Positions 42,776-52,509 of a stretch of DNA of 64,000 bases are shown here, one piece after another (the first letter of the stretch is position 1; each line of letters opens with the position of its first letter). The stretch spans positions 62,001 to 126,000 of the forward strand of contig NZ_PDWS01000002.1 in NCBI RefSeq assembly GCF_010093305.1, given 5' to 3'. This DNA comes from Pseudoxanthomonas sacheonensis. Lineage in GTDB: Bacteria > Pseudomonadota > Gammaproteobacteria > Xanthomonadales > Xanthomonadaceae. The notes below the pieces were generated by a model. That model was not told the origin of the DNA, ran no database searches, and saw only the letters and a list, made by a program, of their open reading frames with translations. The position numbers and the translations under genes are program-made.

Positions 42776-43936
42776 CTACAGAGCTTCGCGGTGTTCTACG
42801 ATCAACTGGATGGCGTTGCCGCCACGGTAGTCGTCGGGCACCAGGCGATAGGCGATCCGCAAGCGGGACTCCGGCTCTTGTTCCCGCCAGCCGCCGAAAT
42901 GGATGGCATTGAGAGGTTCGCGGCGGCCCTCTGCGCGCAGGACCAGCTTGAGGTGGCGTTCGCCGACCACGCGCCAGTCGATCACTTCGAACACGCCATC
43001 GAACAGTGGCTCGCCATAGCCCTGCCCCCACGGCCCGCCGTTGCGCAGCGCCTCGGCATTGGCTGCGGCGAACTCCTCCGCCGACAGTTCGCCGTCGCTG
43101 AGCAGTTCCGCATGCAGCATGGCCGGATCCATCATCGCTTCGGCCTGTTCGCGGAAGGCGGCCTGGAAGCGGGCGAATTCGCTTTCTTCCAGACTGAGCC
43201 CCGCCGCCATCGCGTGACCGCCGAACTTGCCCATCAATCCCGGATGCGCGGTATCCACATTGGCCAGCGCGTCGCGGATGTGGAAGCCGGGAATGGACCG
43301 CGCCGAGCCGCGCAGGCTGCTGCTACCGGGTTCCGAGGGCGCAAAAGCGATCACCGGACGATGCAGCTTCTCCTTCATCTTCGATGCCACCAGGCCGACC
43401 ACGCCCGGATGCCATTCCGCATCGAAAAGGCACACGGCGATCGGCGTTCGCAGGTCGCCCTGGCTCTCGATCCGTTCCAGGGCGGCTTCGGCTTCGTCCA
43501 CCATCTGCTGCTGCACGCCACGGCGTTCTGCGTTGATGCCGTTCAATATCTCAGCGAGCTCATGGGCCTGGGTGGCGTCGTCGCTGAGCAGGCATTCGAT
43601 GCCGATGGCCATGTCTTCCAGGCGCCCGGCGGCATTGAGCCGGGGCCCGATGGCAAAGCCGATGTCTGCGGCCGTCAGCCGAGCAGCCTCGCGGCCGGAC
43701 ACCTCGATGAGCGCGCGCAGTCCGGCGCATCCCTGACCCGCGCGCAGCCGTCGCAGTCCGGCGCCGACCAGGGCACGATTGTTGACGTCCAGCGGGACCA
43801 GATCCGCTAGGGCGCGGCGCCCGTCTGGACACTTTTTCGGTAGCTGTCGAAATTTAGGCAACCTCGCCTGTGGATTCGAAACAGAGCCGAACACTTCAGA
43901 TATTCCTTGGGTTGTGCACTTTTGGCCAGGGTCCAT
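42776..43936 (-). pseudogene. recJ: recJ, 5' half missing at island junction
   Basis: About 345 residues of clear RecJ sequence remain, beginning at ADLVPLDVNNRALV and running through the DHHA1 region (FGGHAMAAGLSL) and C-terminal OB fold (LNAIHFGGW) to a normal end. RecJ is normally about 570 residues. The N-terminal DHH part with motifs I-IV, which binds the catalytic metals, is absent. The open frame extends 41 codons further with unrelated sequence up to an ATG at 43936. The protein could not be an active 5'-3' exonuclease. Either an island interrupted recJ or the assembly joins two molecules here. Confidence 0.85.
43800..43840. other. Junction between core chromosome and metal-resistance island
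   Basis: recJ homology stops at about 43808-43812. The adjoining sequence (tgtccagacgggcgccgcgc on the minus strand) could be the end of a mobile element, as it starts TGT, but no integrase, transposase or second copy of the end is present in the window. Base composition drops in GC immediately to the right. Confidence 0.5.
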
Positions 43937-44022
43937 CGTGCGAGGAGATGCTAGCTAACAACTTGCACCAACCCTACCAGCCGTGTGACTCCGTCGGAAG
44001 CGGACACAAAACAGACTTCGGC

Positions 44023-44041
44023 GCAGCCCCCGAGGGGCTGC
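44023..44041. repeat. Strong hairpin in the island border region
   Basis: gcagcccc/ggggctgc with a cga loop, followed within 40 bases by the tiny hydrophobic reading frame. No T-run follows. The rest of 43937-44077 shows no other recognisable feature. Confidence 0.6.
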
Positions 44042-44077
44042 CGATATCCGCCTGAAAGGAGCAATAAACCCAAGGAT

Positions 44078-44158
44078 ATGCCTTTAATATCAATTAGTTA
44101 CTTGATACTAGCTGCCATAGTTGCTGCCCTGATTACGTTCGCCAAGGCTCAGGTGTGA
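44078..44158 (+). CDS. Putative 26-residue hydrophobic microprotein
   Basis: ATG to TGA, 26 codons: MPLISISYLILAAIVAALIT followed by FAKAQV, a single predicted membrane helix with a short charged end. AAGGAG lies 17 bases and AAGGAT directly upstream, so the ribosome site is not ideal. Codon composition is more AT-rich than the neighbours. It overlaps the 3' end of the convergent unknown gene by 26 bases. Size and pattern resemble small membrane proteins such as KdpF or toxic peptides, but nothing assigns it to a family; it may be chance. Confidence 0.3.
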   Translation: MPLISISYLILAAIVAALITFAKAQV

Positions 44159-44624
44159 GATCAGACGCTGCGTGATACAGCGGCAGACGATAGGTCCCGA
44201 ATAGCCGCCGAAGCCGGCCCCAGTCGCGCCCTAGGAAGAGCCAGCGGAAATCTTCGTCGAATTGAAACTCCGAACGGAATGGATAGGTCGGCCTGTCATT
44301 GTCCACTCCTTCCAGAAGATCGAACCCATCTAGCGCAAGCACGCTGATCGCAGGCGCATCCTTCCGCTTCCGCCTACCCTCAAAGCCACATAGCCGCTCG
44401 GTTACCCTGCCAAGGAGTTCGGCAGGCGCAGGACGCAGATCAATGATCTCCGTCGCAACTCCTCTTGCACCTGCCGCACGCGTAACTGCAGCGAGCACTG
44501 CTTTGGCGCACAAATCGTCTGGGCAAGCCAAAAACGCCGGTGTTCGGAAACTCGGAAACAACGCATGTACGAATTCCGAGGCAACCTGTTCGGCGAGAAC
44601 TTCACCTTCGCGTAGCGAGGTCAT
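44133..44624 (-). CDS. Hypothetical protein paired with SseB
   Basis: 163 residues, not recognised. It is soluble, with no signal peptide; the sequence alternates hydrophobic strands and charged helices (CAKAVLAAVTRAAGARGV, ISVLALDGFDLLEGVD). FRSEFQFDEDFRWLFLGRD near the C-terminus is a distinctive aromatic-rich segment. The strand ISVLALDGFD after a basic patch faintly recalls a Walker B, but no P-loop is present. The ATG directly follows the TAA of the upstream SseB gene, so the two are co-translated. Confidence 0.65.
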   Translation of the reverse strand: MTSLREGEVLAEQVASEFVHALFPSFRTPAFLACPDDLCAKAVLAAVTRAAGARGVATEIIDLRPAPAELLGRVTERLCGFEGRRKRKDAPAISVLALDGFDLLEGVDNDRPTYPFRSEFQFDEDFRWLFLGRDWGRLRRLFGTYRLPLYHAASDLTPEPWRT

Positions 44625-45383
44625 TTACTGCAGCCCCTGCGGACCAAGACCTATCCGCTCGCCCATGGCGCGCACATAGAACGGTTCGAGGCTGGCATCC
44701 TTTAACCAACCCGGGAGATCACCAGGCTCAAAAGCAGTCAGGTCGACGGTGGTTCGAAGCGCTCGGCAGTGCGGCTGCAATTCCGTCGTAGTGGCACGGG
44801 CGACACGCTCGGCATCTTTCGCTGGCACAGAGACGGCAACCAACAGTCCTCGCTGTTCGGAGCCATAGGGCGCACCGATGCCAGCCAGATAAGCCGCCTC
44901 GACACAATCCAGACCCGCGTAGAGCGCAATCAACCGGTCGACTAACCAAGTAGGCCAATCGCTGGAAGCCCCTATCCAAAGCTGCTGACCGCCCGTGTCG
45001 ATCCGCTCGACGATGGCCACCTCTCCATGATCGAGCAGCGCAGCGATTTCTTCGGGATACAGCGTACAACCTACCTCGTTTGGGTTGAGCATCAGTGTCG
45101 CACCCCGTGTCCATTCGAATAGTTGACGTCCGGTTAGCACCAAGACAGTCGCTGCAGACCCGGCCGCTGTTCTGGCCTGCGATTCTTCGGTGAAGAATGG
45201 CAACACGGTCAGACCTTCGGGCGTTGTGAACTGGATGAAGCGCAGACGTTCACCACGACGACCACTGCGTGGCGTGTGAGCGTAGACCGTTGCATCCAGC
45301 AGCGCACGGAAAAAGGCCGGTTCCGCCGACTTGTCGGCGAGTGCCTCATGCATCAGCCTGGCGAGTTCGTCTGCAGGAATCAC
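44625..45383 (-). CDS. sseB: SseB-family protein
   Basis: About 252 residues from a GTG; an in-frame ATG ten codons later is an alternative. The N-terminal SseB domain is clear (EPAFFRALLDATVY, TVLPFFTEESQA, LMLNPNEVG), and an SseB_C-like domain with YVRAMGERIG follows. E. coli SseB affects serine sensitivity when overproduced; its biochemical role is unknown. It is an unusual passenger beside metal-resistance genes. A perfect palindrome sits just upstream of the start. Confidence 0.75.
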   Translation of the reverse strand: MIPADELARLMHEALADKSAEPAFFRALLDATVYAHTPRSGRRGERLRFIQFTTPEGLTVLPFFTEESQARTAAGSAATVLVLTGRQLFEWTRGATLMLNPNEVGCTLYPEEIAALLDHGEVAIVERIDTGGQQLWIGASSDWPTWLVDRLIALYAGLDCVEAAYLAGIGAPYGSEQRGLLVAVSVPAKDAERVARATTTELQPHCRALRTTVDLTAFEPGDLPGWLKDASLEPFYVRAMGERIGLGPQGLQ

Positions 45384-45399
45384 GCGTGTTCGTTGGGCT

Positions 45400-45430
45400 C
45401 GGTTAGACTAAGGAATACTTAGTCTAACCG
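45400..45430. promoter_or_regulatory. Perfect 13-bp-arm palindrome upstream of sseB
   Basis: Arms CGGTTAGACTAAG and its complement (in plus orientation cggttagactaag with gaata as loop and cttagtctaaccg). AT-rich, without a T-run, it lies 17-47 bases upstream of the sseB start, where an operator would be. It is not like known MerR-type sites. It could also be a stem ending the cus transcript. Confidence 0.6.
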
Positions 45431-45475
45431 GATTGTATGCCTCCGCGCCCATGCCTGGAAGCAAGCCCACGCCTC

Positions 45476-45495
45476 GGGCGCGACCGTGCGCGCCC
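45476..45495 (-). terminator. Hairpin after the CusF-like gene
   Basis: gggcgcg/cgcgccc stem, about 15 bases beyond the CusF-like stop. It lacks a T-run, so it may only stabilise the 3' end of the cus transcript. Confidence 0.35.
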
Positions 45496-45510
45496 CTTTC
45501 CCGACGCGCA

Positions 45511-45912
45511 CTACTTGCGCACTATTTTGGTGATGGTGCCATCCATACCGGTCGAGGTGAGCTCGAAGTTAACCTGATCGCCCTGCTTCAGGGCGGTCAG
45601 GTCCACCTCGGGCGCCTTGAAGGTCATGGTCATCGCCGGCCACTTCAGAGCATCGATTGGTCCATGAGCGATCGTGATCGTCTTCGCAGCGGTGTCGACC
45701 GCCTCGACCGTGCCGCTGGCCGACGCCATGGTAGCCGCCGATGCCATTTCCGGCATGGGCATCGATTCGTTGGAAGCTGATGCCGCCGTGGATGCTTTCG
45801 ATTCTGCAGGCATTTCCGCATGATTCGTCGACGCGGGGGCATTCGCATCCCCCGAAGGCGACGAGCAGGCGGTCAGCAGTGCAAGGGTGAGTACGAGGGT
45901 GGGCATTTTCAT
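45511..45912 (-). CDS. cusF: CusF-like copper-binding lipoprotein
   Basis: 133 residues. A lipobox (LLTACSS, Cys16) suggests membrane anchoring, unlike soluble E. coli CusF. A flexible Ala/Ser/Met-rich linker precedes the CusF OB domain. The metal site is conserved: H in TIAHGPIDALKWPAMTMTF, with W and the two Met of M-T-M. CusF hands Cu(I)/Ag(I) to the CusB/CusA pump. It is the last gene of the leftward cus cluster, separated from the gene before it by a possible terminator. Confidence 0.88.
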   Translation of the reverse strand: MKMPTLVLTLALLTACSSPSGDANAPASTNHAEMPAESKASTAASASNESMPMPEMASAATMASASGTVEAVDTAAKTITIAHGPIDALKWPAMTMTFKAPEVDLTALKQGDQVNFELTSTGMDGTITKIVRK

Positions 45913-45941
45913 GGGTTCTCCTTGGGCTAGATGATGAGTGC

Positions 45942-45983
45942 AAAAAAGGGACCACCTACGCAGCTGCCAGTGCCCAGGTGGTC
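45942..45983 (-). terminator. Possible rho-independent terminator upstream of cusF
   Basis: On the minus strand gaccacct/aggtggtc stem with a long loop followed by CCTTTTTTG. It could reduce read-through from cusCBA into the CusF-like gene, which would then need its own promoter. Confidence 0.55.
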
Positions 45984-45991
45984 ATACTTCG

Positions 45992-46357
45992 TCAGCAAGG
46001 GCAATTGCGGTCGCCCTCTTGTGTAGCAGCGGTCCTATCCGTGGTGATGACGCGGTCGTAGCGCTTCGCGGCGCCATCCACCAGTTCAGCGGTCACACAC
46101 GAGTCCTCGGTGACGGTGACGCGTGCGTGGCCGATGGTTTTGTATAGCGTGGCACCGCTGCTCTTGTAGGGGACGAAGCCGCGCTGGATCGCCAGCGACG
46201 TGCCGACATCCGGTGCCGGCGTGTGCTTGAAGCACACCTGGAGCTGATGATCGGCGATCTGGTGGACCGAGCCGACTGGGGCTCGCTCACGCGGCGCGGC
46301 CGCAGCAGCGATCGGGAGCAGCAGGCTGATGGCGAGCGATGTTAGATGCAGTTTCAT
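45992..46357 (-). CDS. Hypothetical secreted protein in cus cluster
   Basis: 121 residues with a signal peptide (MKLHLTSLAISLLLPIAAAA). The mature protein has four Cys: VCFKH, EDSCVTAEL and a C-terminal DRNCPC, suiting disulfides or metal binding. No family was recognised. It lies 67 bases after cusA. A periplasmic metal-handling role is inferred from place only. Confidence 0.65.
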   Translation of the reverse strand: MKLHLTSLAISLLLPIAAAAAPRERAPVGSVHQIADHQLQVCFKHTPAPDVGTSLAIQRGFVPYKSSGATLYKTIGHARVTVTEDSCVTAELVDGAAKRYDRVITTDRTAATQEGDRNCPC

Positions 46358-46424
46358 GGGAACCTCCTGATAAGTCAGAGGGAGTGGCACGCCGGGCACC
46401 AAACGGGGCGCTCGCCGTGGCCGG

Positions 46425-49400
46425 TCATGTCGGCAACGCCGACGAAGAAAGTGAGCTGGGACGTGATTGGCGTGATCGCCGCAAGCGACGCCGCTGCAGC
46501 AACCGGTACGCGGCCGGAATCACGAGCATCGAGAGCAACGGCGCACTGAGCATGCCGCCGACCATCGGCGCAGCAATGCGCTGCATGACTTCCGAGCCGG
46601 CGCCGCTTCCGATCAGGATCGGGAACAGACCGGCCAGGATCACGGCTACGGTCATCGCCTTTGGTCGCACGCGTTGCACGGCGCCTTCGCGGATCGCGGC
46701 GTCGAGTTCCGCCTCGCCCGCGCTCGGATTCGCGGCGAGTTGGCGTTCCCACGCGTGGCGCAGGTACAGCAACATGATGATGCCGAACTCGGCGGCGACG
46801 CCGGCCAGGGCGATGAAGCCGATCAGCGTGGCGACCGATACGGCATGGCCCATGCCCCAGATCAGCCACAAGCCCCCGACCAATGCGAGTGGCAGGCTGA
46901 GCATGATGATCGCGGCCTCCGACACGCGTCGAAACACCAAGTAAATCAGGCCGAAGATGATTACCAACGTCGCGGGAACCACCACGCGCAGCCGCTCACT
47001 GGCACGTTTGAGGTACTCGTACTGGCCGGACCAACCCACGGCGTATCCGGCTGGCATCGGCACCTGCTTTGCGACCGCACGTTGCAGATCGGTCACCACC
47101 GAGCCGAGATCGCGTCCAGCCACATCCACGTAAACATAATTGCTGAGGCGAGCGTTATCGCTGCGCAACATCGGCGGGCCTTCGCTGAAGCTCAGCTCGG
47201 CGACCTGTCCCAACGTCAGCTGCACACCACTTGGCGCGAGCAAAGGCAACTGCGCGAGTGCGGCCGGCGAGTCGCGGATCGTGCGTGGATAGCGCACCAC
47301 CACCGGGTAGCGTTCGCGGCCCTGGATGGTCTCCGCGACCGGTTCTCCACCCACCACCGTCGCAATCAACCGCTGCACATCGGCCTGGCTTAAGCCGTAC
47401 CGGGCGGCCATATCGGGCCGCACCTTCACGTCGATGTAGCGACCACCCGCGATGCGTTCGGCCAGCGCCGAACTCACGCCGGGCACGGTGCGTGCAACCC
47501 GTTCGATGCGATCGCTCAACTGCGCCAGCACCGCAACGTCGGGCCCCGAGACCTTGATGCCGATCGGGCTCTTGATGCCGGTGGCCAGCATGTCGATGCG
47601 GTTGCGGATGGGCGGCACGAACAGGTTCGTCAGCCCCGGCACCTTGACTGCGCGGTCAAGTTCCTCGCGCAGCTTCTCGGGTGTCATCCCCGGCCGCCAT
47701 TGGCTGCGCGGCTTGAAGGTGATCGTCGTCTCGAACATCTCCAGCGGTGCCGGGTCGGTGGCGGTCTCAGCCCGGCCCGCCTTGCCAAACACGTGGTCCA
47801 CTTCGGGCACGGTCTTGAGCATGCGGTCAGTCTGTTGCAGCAACTGCGATGCCTTGCCAGCAGACAAGCCGGGCAATGCCGATGGCATGTATAGCAGCGT
47901 GCCTTCCTCCAGGGGCGGCATGAACTCACTGCCAAGACGTAAGAGCGGAATCAGGCTAACCAGCAGCACGACACCGGCCAGCGCCAATGTCAGTTTCGGG
48001 AAACGCAGCACTGCATCCAGCACCGGCCGATACAGCGCGATCAGGATGCGATTGAGCGGGTTGTCTTTCTCGGATCGGATATGGCCGCGGATCAGGTAGC
48101 CCATCAGTACCGGAATCAGGGTGATGGACAGGCCCGCCGCAGCGGCCATGGCATAAGTCTTGGTGTAGGCCAGCGGTGAGAACAACCGTCCTTCCTGCGC
48201 CTGCAAGGCGAACACCGGCACGAACGACAGCGTGATCACCAGCAGACTGACGAACAGCGCCGGACCGACCTCGCTGGCGGAAACCGCCATCAGCTCCCAG
48301 CGCTCGGCGCCCTCGGGTTCACGGTGGTGCTCGTCGCGGAAATGCTCGAGGTGCTTGTGCGCGTTCTCGATCATCACCACCGCGGCATCGACCATCGCGC
48401 CAATCGCGATCGCGATGCCACCGAGCGATAGCAGGTTCGCGGTGATGCCCTGCATGTGCATGACGATGAAGGCCGCGAGCACGCCCAAGGGCAAGGTGAT
48501 CACCGCCACCAAGGAGGAGCGTACGTGCCACAGGAACAGCGCACACACCAGGGCGACGACAAGGAATTCCTCGCCGAGCTTGCGAGTGAGGTTGCGCACG
48601 GCTTCGAGGATCAATTCGGAGCGGTCATAGGTCGGCACGATTTCGACACCGGCCGGCAGGCTTCCCTTCAGGTCCTGCAGCTTGGCCTTGACGGCTTCGA
48701 TCGCGGCCAAAGCGTTCTTGCCCGAACGCAGAATGATCACGCCGCCGGCGACTTCGCCTTCGCCATCGAGTTCGGTGATGCCGCGGCGCAAGGCCGGTCC
48801 GCGTTGCACCATCGCCACATCCTGCAGTAGCACCGGCACGCCGTCGTTGCCGGTCGTCACAGGGACGCGCTCGAAATCGGCGCGCGTACGCAGATAGCCT
48901 TCGCTGCGTACCATGAACTCGGCTTCGCCCTGCTCGATCACCGAGCCGCCAGTGGCGCCGTTGGCGGACTGAATGGCTTCGACGAGTTGGTTGATGGTGA
49001 GGCCGCGCGCCGCCAGCGCCTGCGGATTTGGCACGATTTGCCAGGCTTGGACCATGCCGCCGACGCTTGCGACTTCGGCCACGTCGGGCACGGTCTTGAG
49101 GTCGTAGCGCAGAAACCAGTCCTGTAAGGCGCGCAGCTGCCCCAGGTCGTGCTTGCCGGTGCGATCGACGAGCGCGTACTCATAGATCCAGCCAAGACCC
49201 GTGGCATCCGGCCCGATCGCCGGACTGACCTGCGCCGGCAAGCGATCACGTACCTGGCTCAGATACTCGAGCACGCGCGAGCGTGCCCAGTACAAGTCGG
49301 TCTTGTCGTCGAACAGCACGTAGACGAACGAGTCGCCGAAGAACGAGAAGCCACGCACCGCCTTGACGCCCGGCACCGACAGCATCGTTGTGGTCAAGGG

Positions 49401-49601
49401 ATAGGTGACCTGGTCTTCGACGATGCGCGGCGTCTGCCCGGGCCATTCGGTGCGGATGATGACCTGCGTATCCGACAGGTCGGGCAAGGCATCGAGCGGC
49501 GTGTGCAATACCGACCAGATGCCGGCCGCTGCCAGCGCAATGGCAGCCACCAGCACAAATAGCCGGTTAGCGATAGAGGCGCGAATGATGCGGGCGATCA
49601 T
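46425..49601 (-). CDS. cusA: Cu(I)/Ag(I) efflux RND permease CusA
   Basis: 1058 residues with the twelve-segment RND plan. The proton-relay motif is [15 protein letters not shown], the HME4 (copper/silver) signature. The methionine sites match CusA ([29 protein letters not shown]). The trimeric pump moves Cu(I)/Ag(I) from periplasm and cytoplasm to the outside with CusB and CusC. The C-terminus ends in a basic Arg/Ser tail. The ATG overlaps the cusB stop by 4 nt. Confidence 0.96.
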   Translation of the reverse strand: MIARIIRASIANRLFVLVAAIALAAAGIWSVLHTPLDALPDLSDTQVIIRTEWPGQTPRIVEDQVTYPLTTTMLSVPGVKAVRGFSFFGDSFVYVLFDDKTDLYWARSRVLEYLSQVRDRLPAQVSPAIGPDATGLGWIYEYALVDRTGKHDLGQLRALQDWFLRYDLKTVPDVAEVASVGGMVQAWQIVPNPQALAARGLTINQLVEAIQSANGATGGSVIEQGEAEFMVRSEGYLRTRADFERVPVTTGNDGVPVLLQDVAMVQRGPALRRGITELDGEGEVAGGVIILRSGKNALAAIEAVKAKLQDLKGSLPAGVEIVPTYDRSELILEAVRNLTRKLGEEFLVVALVCALFLWHVRSSLVAVITLPLGVLAAFIVMHMQGITANLLSLGGIAIAIGAMVDAAVVMIENAHKHLEHFRDEHHREPEGAERWELMAVSASEVGPALFVSLLVITLSFVPVFALQAQEGRLFSPLAYTKTYAMAAAAGLSITLIPVLMGYLIRGHIRSEKDNPLNRILIALYRPVLDAVLRFPKLTLALAGVVLLVSLIPLLRLGSEFMPPLEEGTLLYMPSALPGLSAGKASQLLQQTDRMLKTVPEVDHVFGKAGRAETATDPAPLEMFETTITFKPRSQWRPGMTPEKLREELDRAVKVPGLTNLFVPPIRNRIDMLATGIKSPIGIKVSGPDVAVLAQLSDRIERVARTVPGVSSALAERIAGGRYIDVKVRPDMAARYGLSQADVQRLIATVVGGEPVAETIQGRERYPVVVRYPRTIRDSPAALAQLPLLAPSGVQLTLGQVAELSFSEGPPMLRSDNARLSNYVYVDVAGRDLGSVVTDLQRAVAKQVPMPAGYAVGWSGQYEYLKRASERLRVVVPATLVIIFGLIYLVFRRVSEAAIIMLSLPLALVGGLWLIWGMGHAVSVATLIGFIALAGVAAEFGIIMLLYLRHAWERQLAANPSAGEAELDAAIREGAVQRVRPKAMTVAVILAGLFPILIGSGAGSEVMQRIAAPMVGGMLSAPLLSMLVIPAAYRLLQRRRLRRSRQSRPSSLSSSALPT

Positions 49602-51145
49602 GGCTGCCGTCCCGCCGCAGGCACATCACGAATGGTGCAATCCGGGTTCGCCTCGGGCGCGAACTTGGGCACCAACTGCATGTCCATGTAGGGCGACTTG
49701 CCGGGTTTGTCGAAGTGCTTGTCCGGCACCATCGGGTCATACCAATAGGTCACTGGGCATTGCCGTGCCTTGGGTGACGCGGTGACCGCTGGTGTTGCAA
49801 CGGCTGGGGGCGCCTTCTTCTTGGGCGGTACTACGGGTGGCGCCGGGCGCGCGGGCGCAGCCTGCGGCGGCATCGCCATGTCTGGCATACCGGGCATGAC
49901 ATCGCTCGGCATGTTCGCTTCTTCATCACCCGCACCGGCATTGAGGCGTTCGAGTGCGCCTGACAGGTTCGCTTCGGAATCGATCAGGAACTGCCCCGAG
50001 GCCACCACCTTCTCGCCACCTTTCAGCCCCGCGAGAATTTCAGTCATGCCGTCACCACTGCGACCGGTCTGCACGCGCACGGGATGGAACATGTCGTCGG
50101 CGCCGAGCACGATCACGCGAGCCTGCGCACCCGCTCCGATCAACGCGTCCGTCGGTACCAGCGGCCGTTCGATACTCGCAGTTGGCTGCAAGGTGATCTG
50201 CGCGAACATGCCCGGTGCCAGGAGACCGTCCGGGTTGTCCAGAACGATGCGGGCCCGTTGGGTGCGGCTACTCATGTCCACTTGCGGCAGCAAGGTTTCC
50301 ACGCGGCCGTGGAAGGCCTCGCCTGGCAATGCGTCGACAGCCGCTTCCACCAACGTACCCGTCGCGATGCCCGCAGTGCCCGCTTGCGGAATCGACGCTT
50401 CGAGCCAGACCGTCCGGGTACCGTTGACGCGGAACAGCAGCGTGCCTATCGGCGCCGACTGCCCTTCGCGCACGCCGATTTCGCTGACGACGCCGGTCAC
50501 GGGTGAGGTCAAGGTGAGTCGTCCGCGCTGCCCCGCACCACTGCCCGCGGGCAGACCCAACGCACGCAACCGTTCGTGGGCGGCGGATTGCAAACCTCGT
50601 GCGGCGGCGGAGCGAGCTCCACCTAACGCTCGCGCTTCGGCAATCGCAGTGTTCCAACTTGGCGCGATGATGCTGGCCAGGGGTTGCCCCGCGCGCACCG
50701 GCTCAAACGGGGCACGCACGTGCAAGCGCTCGACGATGGCGTCGACTCGCGCACTGACGATGCGTTCCTGACGCAGGTCCCAGCCAATGGTGCCCGGCAC
50801 GCGGACGGCTGCCGTCAGTCGGCCAGGCTTGACCACCACCGTGCGGATGCCGAGGTTCTGGCGCACGCCCGGTGCAACGGCAACGCCGCCGGCCGTCGCC
50901 TCGTCGGCGTACTTCGGCACCAGTTGCATGTCCATGAAGGGCGACTTGCCAGGCTTGTCGAAGTGTTGGTCGGGCACCATCGGGTCGTACCAATAGAGCG
51001 CCTTGCGTTCGGCGGACTGCGGGCTCGAGGTGTCGGCGGCGGATGAACTCCCGTGAGTGCGCCCCCACCAGTAACCGAGGCCGACGGCGGCCACCAGCGC
51101 AAGGGAAACAGCAGCAGTGACCACGCTGCGACGAGTGGTATTCAT
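49598..51145 (-). CDS. cusB: Cu(I)/Ag(I) efflux RND adaptor CusB with two heavy-metal-binding domains
   Basis: 515 residues, longer than E. coli CusB. A membrane anchor ([20 protein letters not shown]) is followed by a YHS-like heavy-metal-binding domain at about 50-80 ([19 protein letters not shown]). The usual membrane-fusion core (hairpin, lipoyl, beta-barrel) follows. A Met-rich, Pro/Ala linker ([17 protein letters not shown]) leads to a second, almost identical metal-binding domain at about 463-500. The first is common in CusB-like adaptors; the duplicate at the C-terminus is unusual. Coupled to cusC upstream and cusA downstream by ATGA overlaps. Confidence 0.95.
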   Translation of the reverse strand: MNTTRRSVVTAAVSLALVAAVGLGYWWGRTHGSSSAADTSSPQSAERKALYWYDPMVPDQHFDKPGKSPFMDMQLVPKYADEATAGGVAVAPGVRQNLGIRTVVVKPGRLTAAVRVPGTIGWDLRQERIVSARVDAIVERLHVRAPFEPVRAGQPLASIIAPSWNTAIAEARALGGARSAAARGLQSAAHERLRALGLPAGSGAGQRGRLTLTSPVTGVVSEIGVREGQSAPIGTLLFRVNGTRTVWLEASIPQAGTAGIATGTLVEAAVDALPGEAFHGRVETLLPQVDMSSRTQRARIVLDNPDGLLAPGMFAQITLQPTASIERPLVPTDALIGAGAQARVIVLGADDMFHPVRVQTGRSGDGMTEILAGLKGGEKVVASGQFLIDSEANLSGALERLNAGAGDEEANMPSDVMPGMPDMAMPPQAAPARPAPPVVPPKKKAPPAVATPAVTASPKARQCPVTYWYDPMVPDKHFDKPGKSPYMDMQLVPKFAPEANPDCTIRDVPAAGRQP

Positions 51146-52434
51146 GGCTGCATCTCCGAGGGCAACAGGAAGGCCAGCGCGGCCCAGGCACGTCCGAGTT
51201 CACCCAGGTGTTCGGCGTGCGCGAGGTGCACATCGAGTTCGTCACGTCTGGCGTTGAGCCACGGCTGCAGTTCGCCGCCGGCGCGATACGCGGCGAGCGT
51301 CGTCGCACTGCGGTCCTGCGCGAGCGGCAACAGGGAGTGCTCATGCAGGGCGACCTGGCGCTTCAGCCCTTCCCATCGAGCGAGATCCGCGCGAATGCGC
51401 GCCGCTTCCTGGCGACGCAGGTCTTCGCGGGTCGCCAACGCGGCCTGATAGTCCGCTTCCCGGGCTGCGATGCCACGATCCTGCCGGTTACGCGAGAACA
51501 GCGGCAAGCCGATGCCCACTTCGAACATGATCATGTCGCTGCGACCACCGGCACGCTGGCCATAGGACGCACCCACGCTCCAGTCCGGATGCTTGTCGGC
51601 GCGGGCGACATCGATCGCAGCTGCGGCGGTTTCGAGCTGAGCGGTGGCGGGAAGCAACGGCCCTACCCGATTCACCTCTGCCAGCAATCGGGCTTCGGAT
51701 ACAGGCAGCGAGTCAAAGTTCGGGGCTTGATCGGCAACCTCGACCGGCGCGTCGCCCAGCCAGCGCGCCAGCCCGGCTTGTGCCGCCAGCTTCTCGGCAC
51801 GGGCGGCCTCGATGCGGTTGTCGAGTTCCAGCAGTGCGGCCTCGGTGGCGAGTGCGTCGCTCACCGGTTCGCCACCGCTCGCCACGCGTGCCTTCGACAC
51901 CTTCGCCGCCAGCGCGGCTTGCTCACGCAGCTTCTGCAGCGCCGTCAATTGGCGCTGCGCGGCCCACACGGCGATCCAGGCTTCGGCCGTGGCGCGGCGC
52001 ACGGCCAGCACTTCGGCGTCTGCTTGCGCCTGCGCTTCGTCGATCTGGCGCGCGGCGAAGGACTGACGCGCTGAACGCTTGGCCCGCGAGGGAATCTCTT
52101 GCCGCAGCCCGATCTTCTTCATGGTCATGTCGTCGGCGCGCGTATCGAAGGCATCGCTTCCGGTGACTGGCAGGTTGTCGATGCCGACCATCAGCATTGG
52201 ATCAGGCAAGGCGCCGGCGCGGGCTGCTTCTTCTTGCGCGGCCAACACACCGGAGCGGCGGGCATCGAGCATCGGCGCACGCTCGCTGGCCAGACGGATG
52301 GCTTCCGGCAGCGTGAGCTTATGGGATGCGGCCAAAGCCGCAAATGGCGTCGCCAGCACGGCCACGCACAAGGTCCGGACCAACGCACACTTAAGTGCGG
52401 CCCAGGACCGACAACGATCAAAACGGGAGTTCAT
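51142..52434 (-). CDS. cusC: TolC-family outer-membrane channel CusC
   Basis: About 430 residues from the ATG of MNSRFDRCRSWAAL, with a signal peptide. It is an outer membrane efflux protein: LTLPEAIRLASERAPMLDARRSG opening, long coiled-coil helices, and the GLPLFSRNRQDRGIAAREAD central repeat. No lipobox Cys is seen, unlike E. coli CusC. First of the coupled cusCBA set. Confidence 0.88.
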   Translation of the reverse strand: MNSRFDRCRSWAALKCALVRTLCVAVLATPFAALAASHKLTLPEAIRLASERAPMLDARRSGVLAAQEEAARAGALPDPMLMVGIDNLPVTGSDAFDTRADDMTMKKIGLRQEIPSRAKRSARQSFAARQIDEAQAQADAEVLAVRRATAEAWIAVWAAQRQLTALQKLREQAALAAKVSKARVASGGEPVSDALATEAALLELDNRIEAARAEKLAAQAGLARWLGDAPVEVADQAPNFDSLPVSEARLLAEVNRVGPLLPATAQLETAAAAIDVARADKHPDWSVGASYGQRAGGRSDMIMFEVGIGLPLFSRNRQDRGIAAREADYQAALATREDLRRQEAARIRADLARWEGLKRQVALHEHSLLPLAQDRSATTLAAYRAGGELQPWLNARRDELDVHLAHAEHLGELGRAWAALAFLLPSEMQP

Positions 52435-52509
52435 GACGCCTCCGAAACGGACATGGCCGCGCGCACGGCGCATCGGCGCCGGCGCGGATTCGCTACGTCG
52501 TTTCGGGGG

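Noticed and set aside
43806-43835. Definite transposon terminal inverted repeat at the recJ junction
   Set aside because: Only one end is in the window and no transposase or target duplication could be matched.
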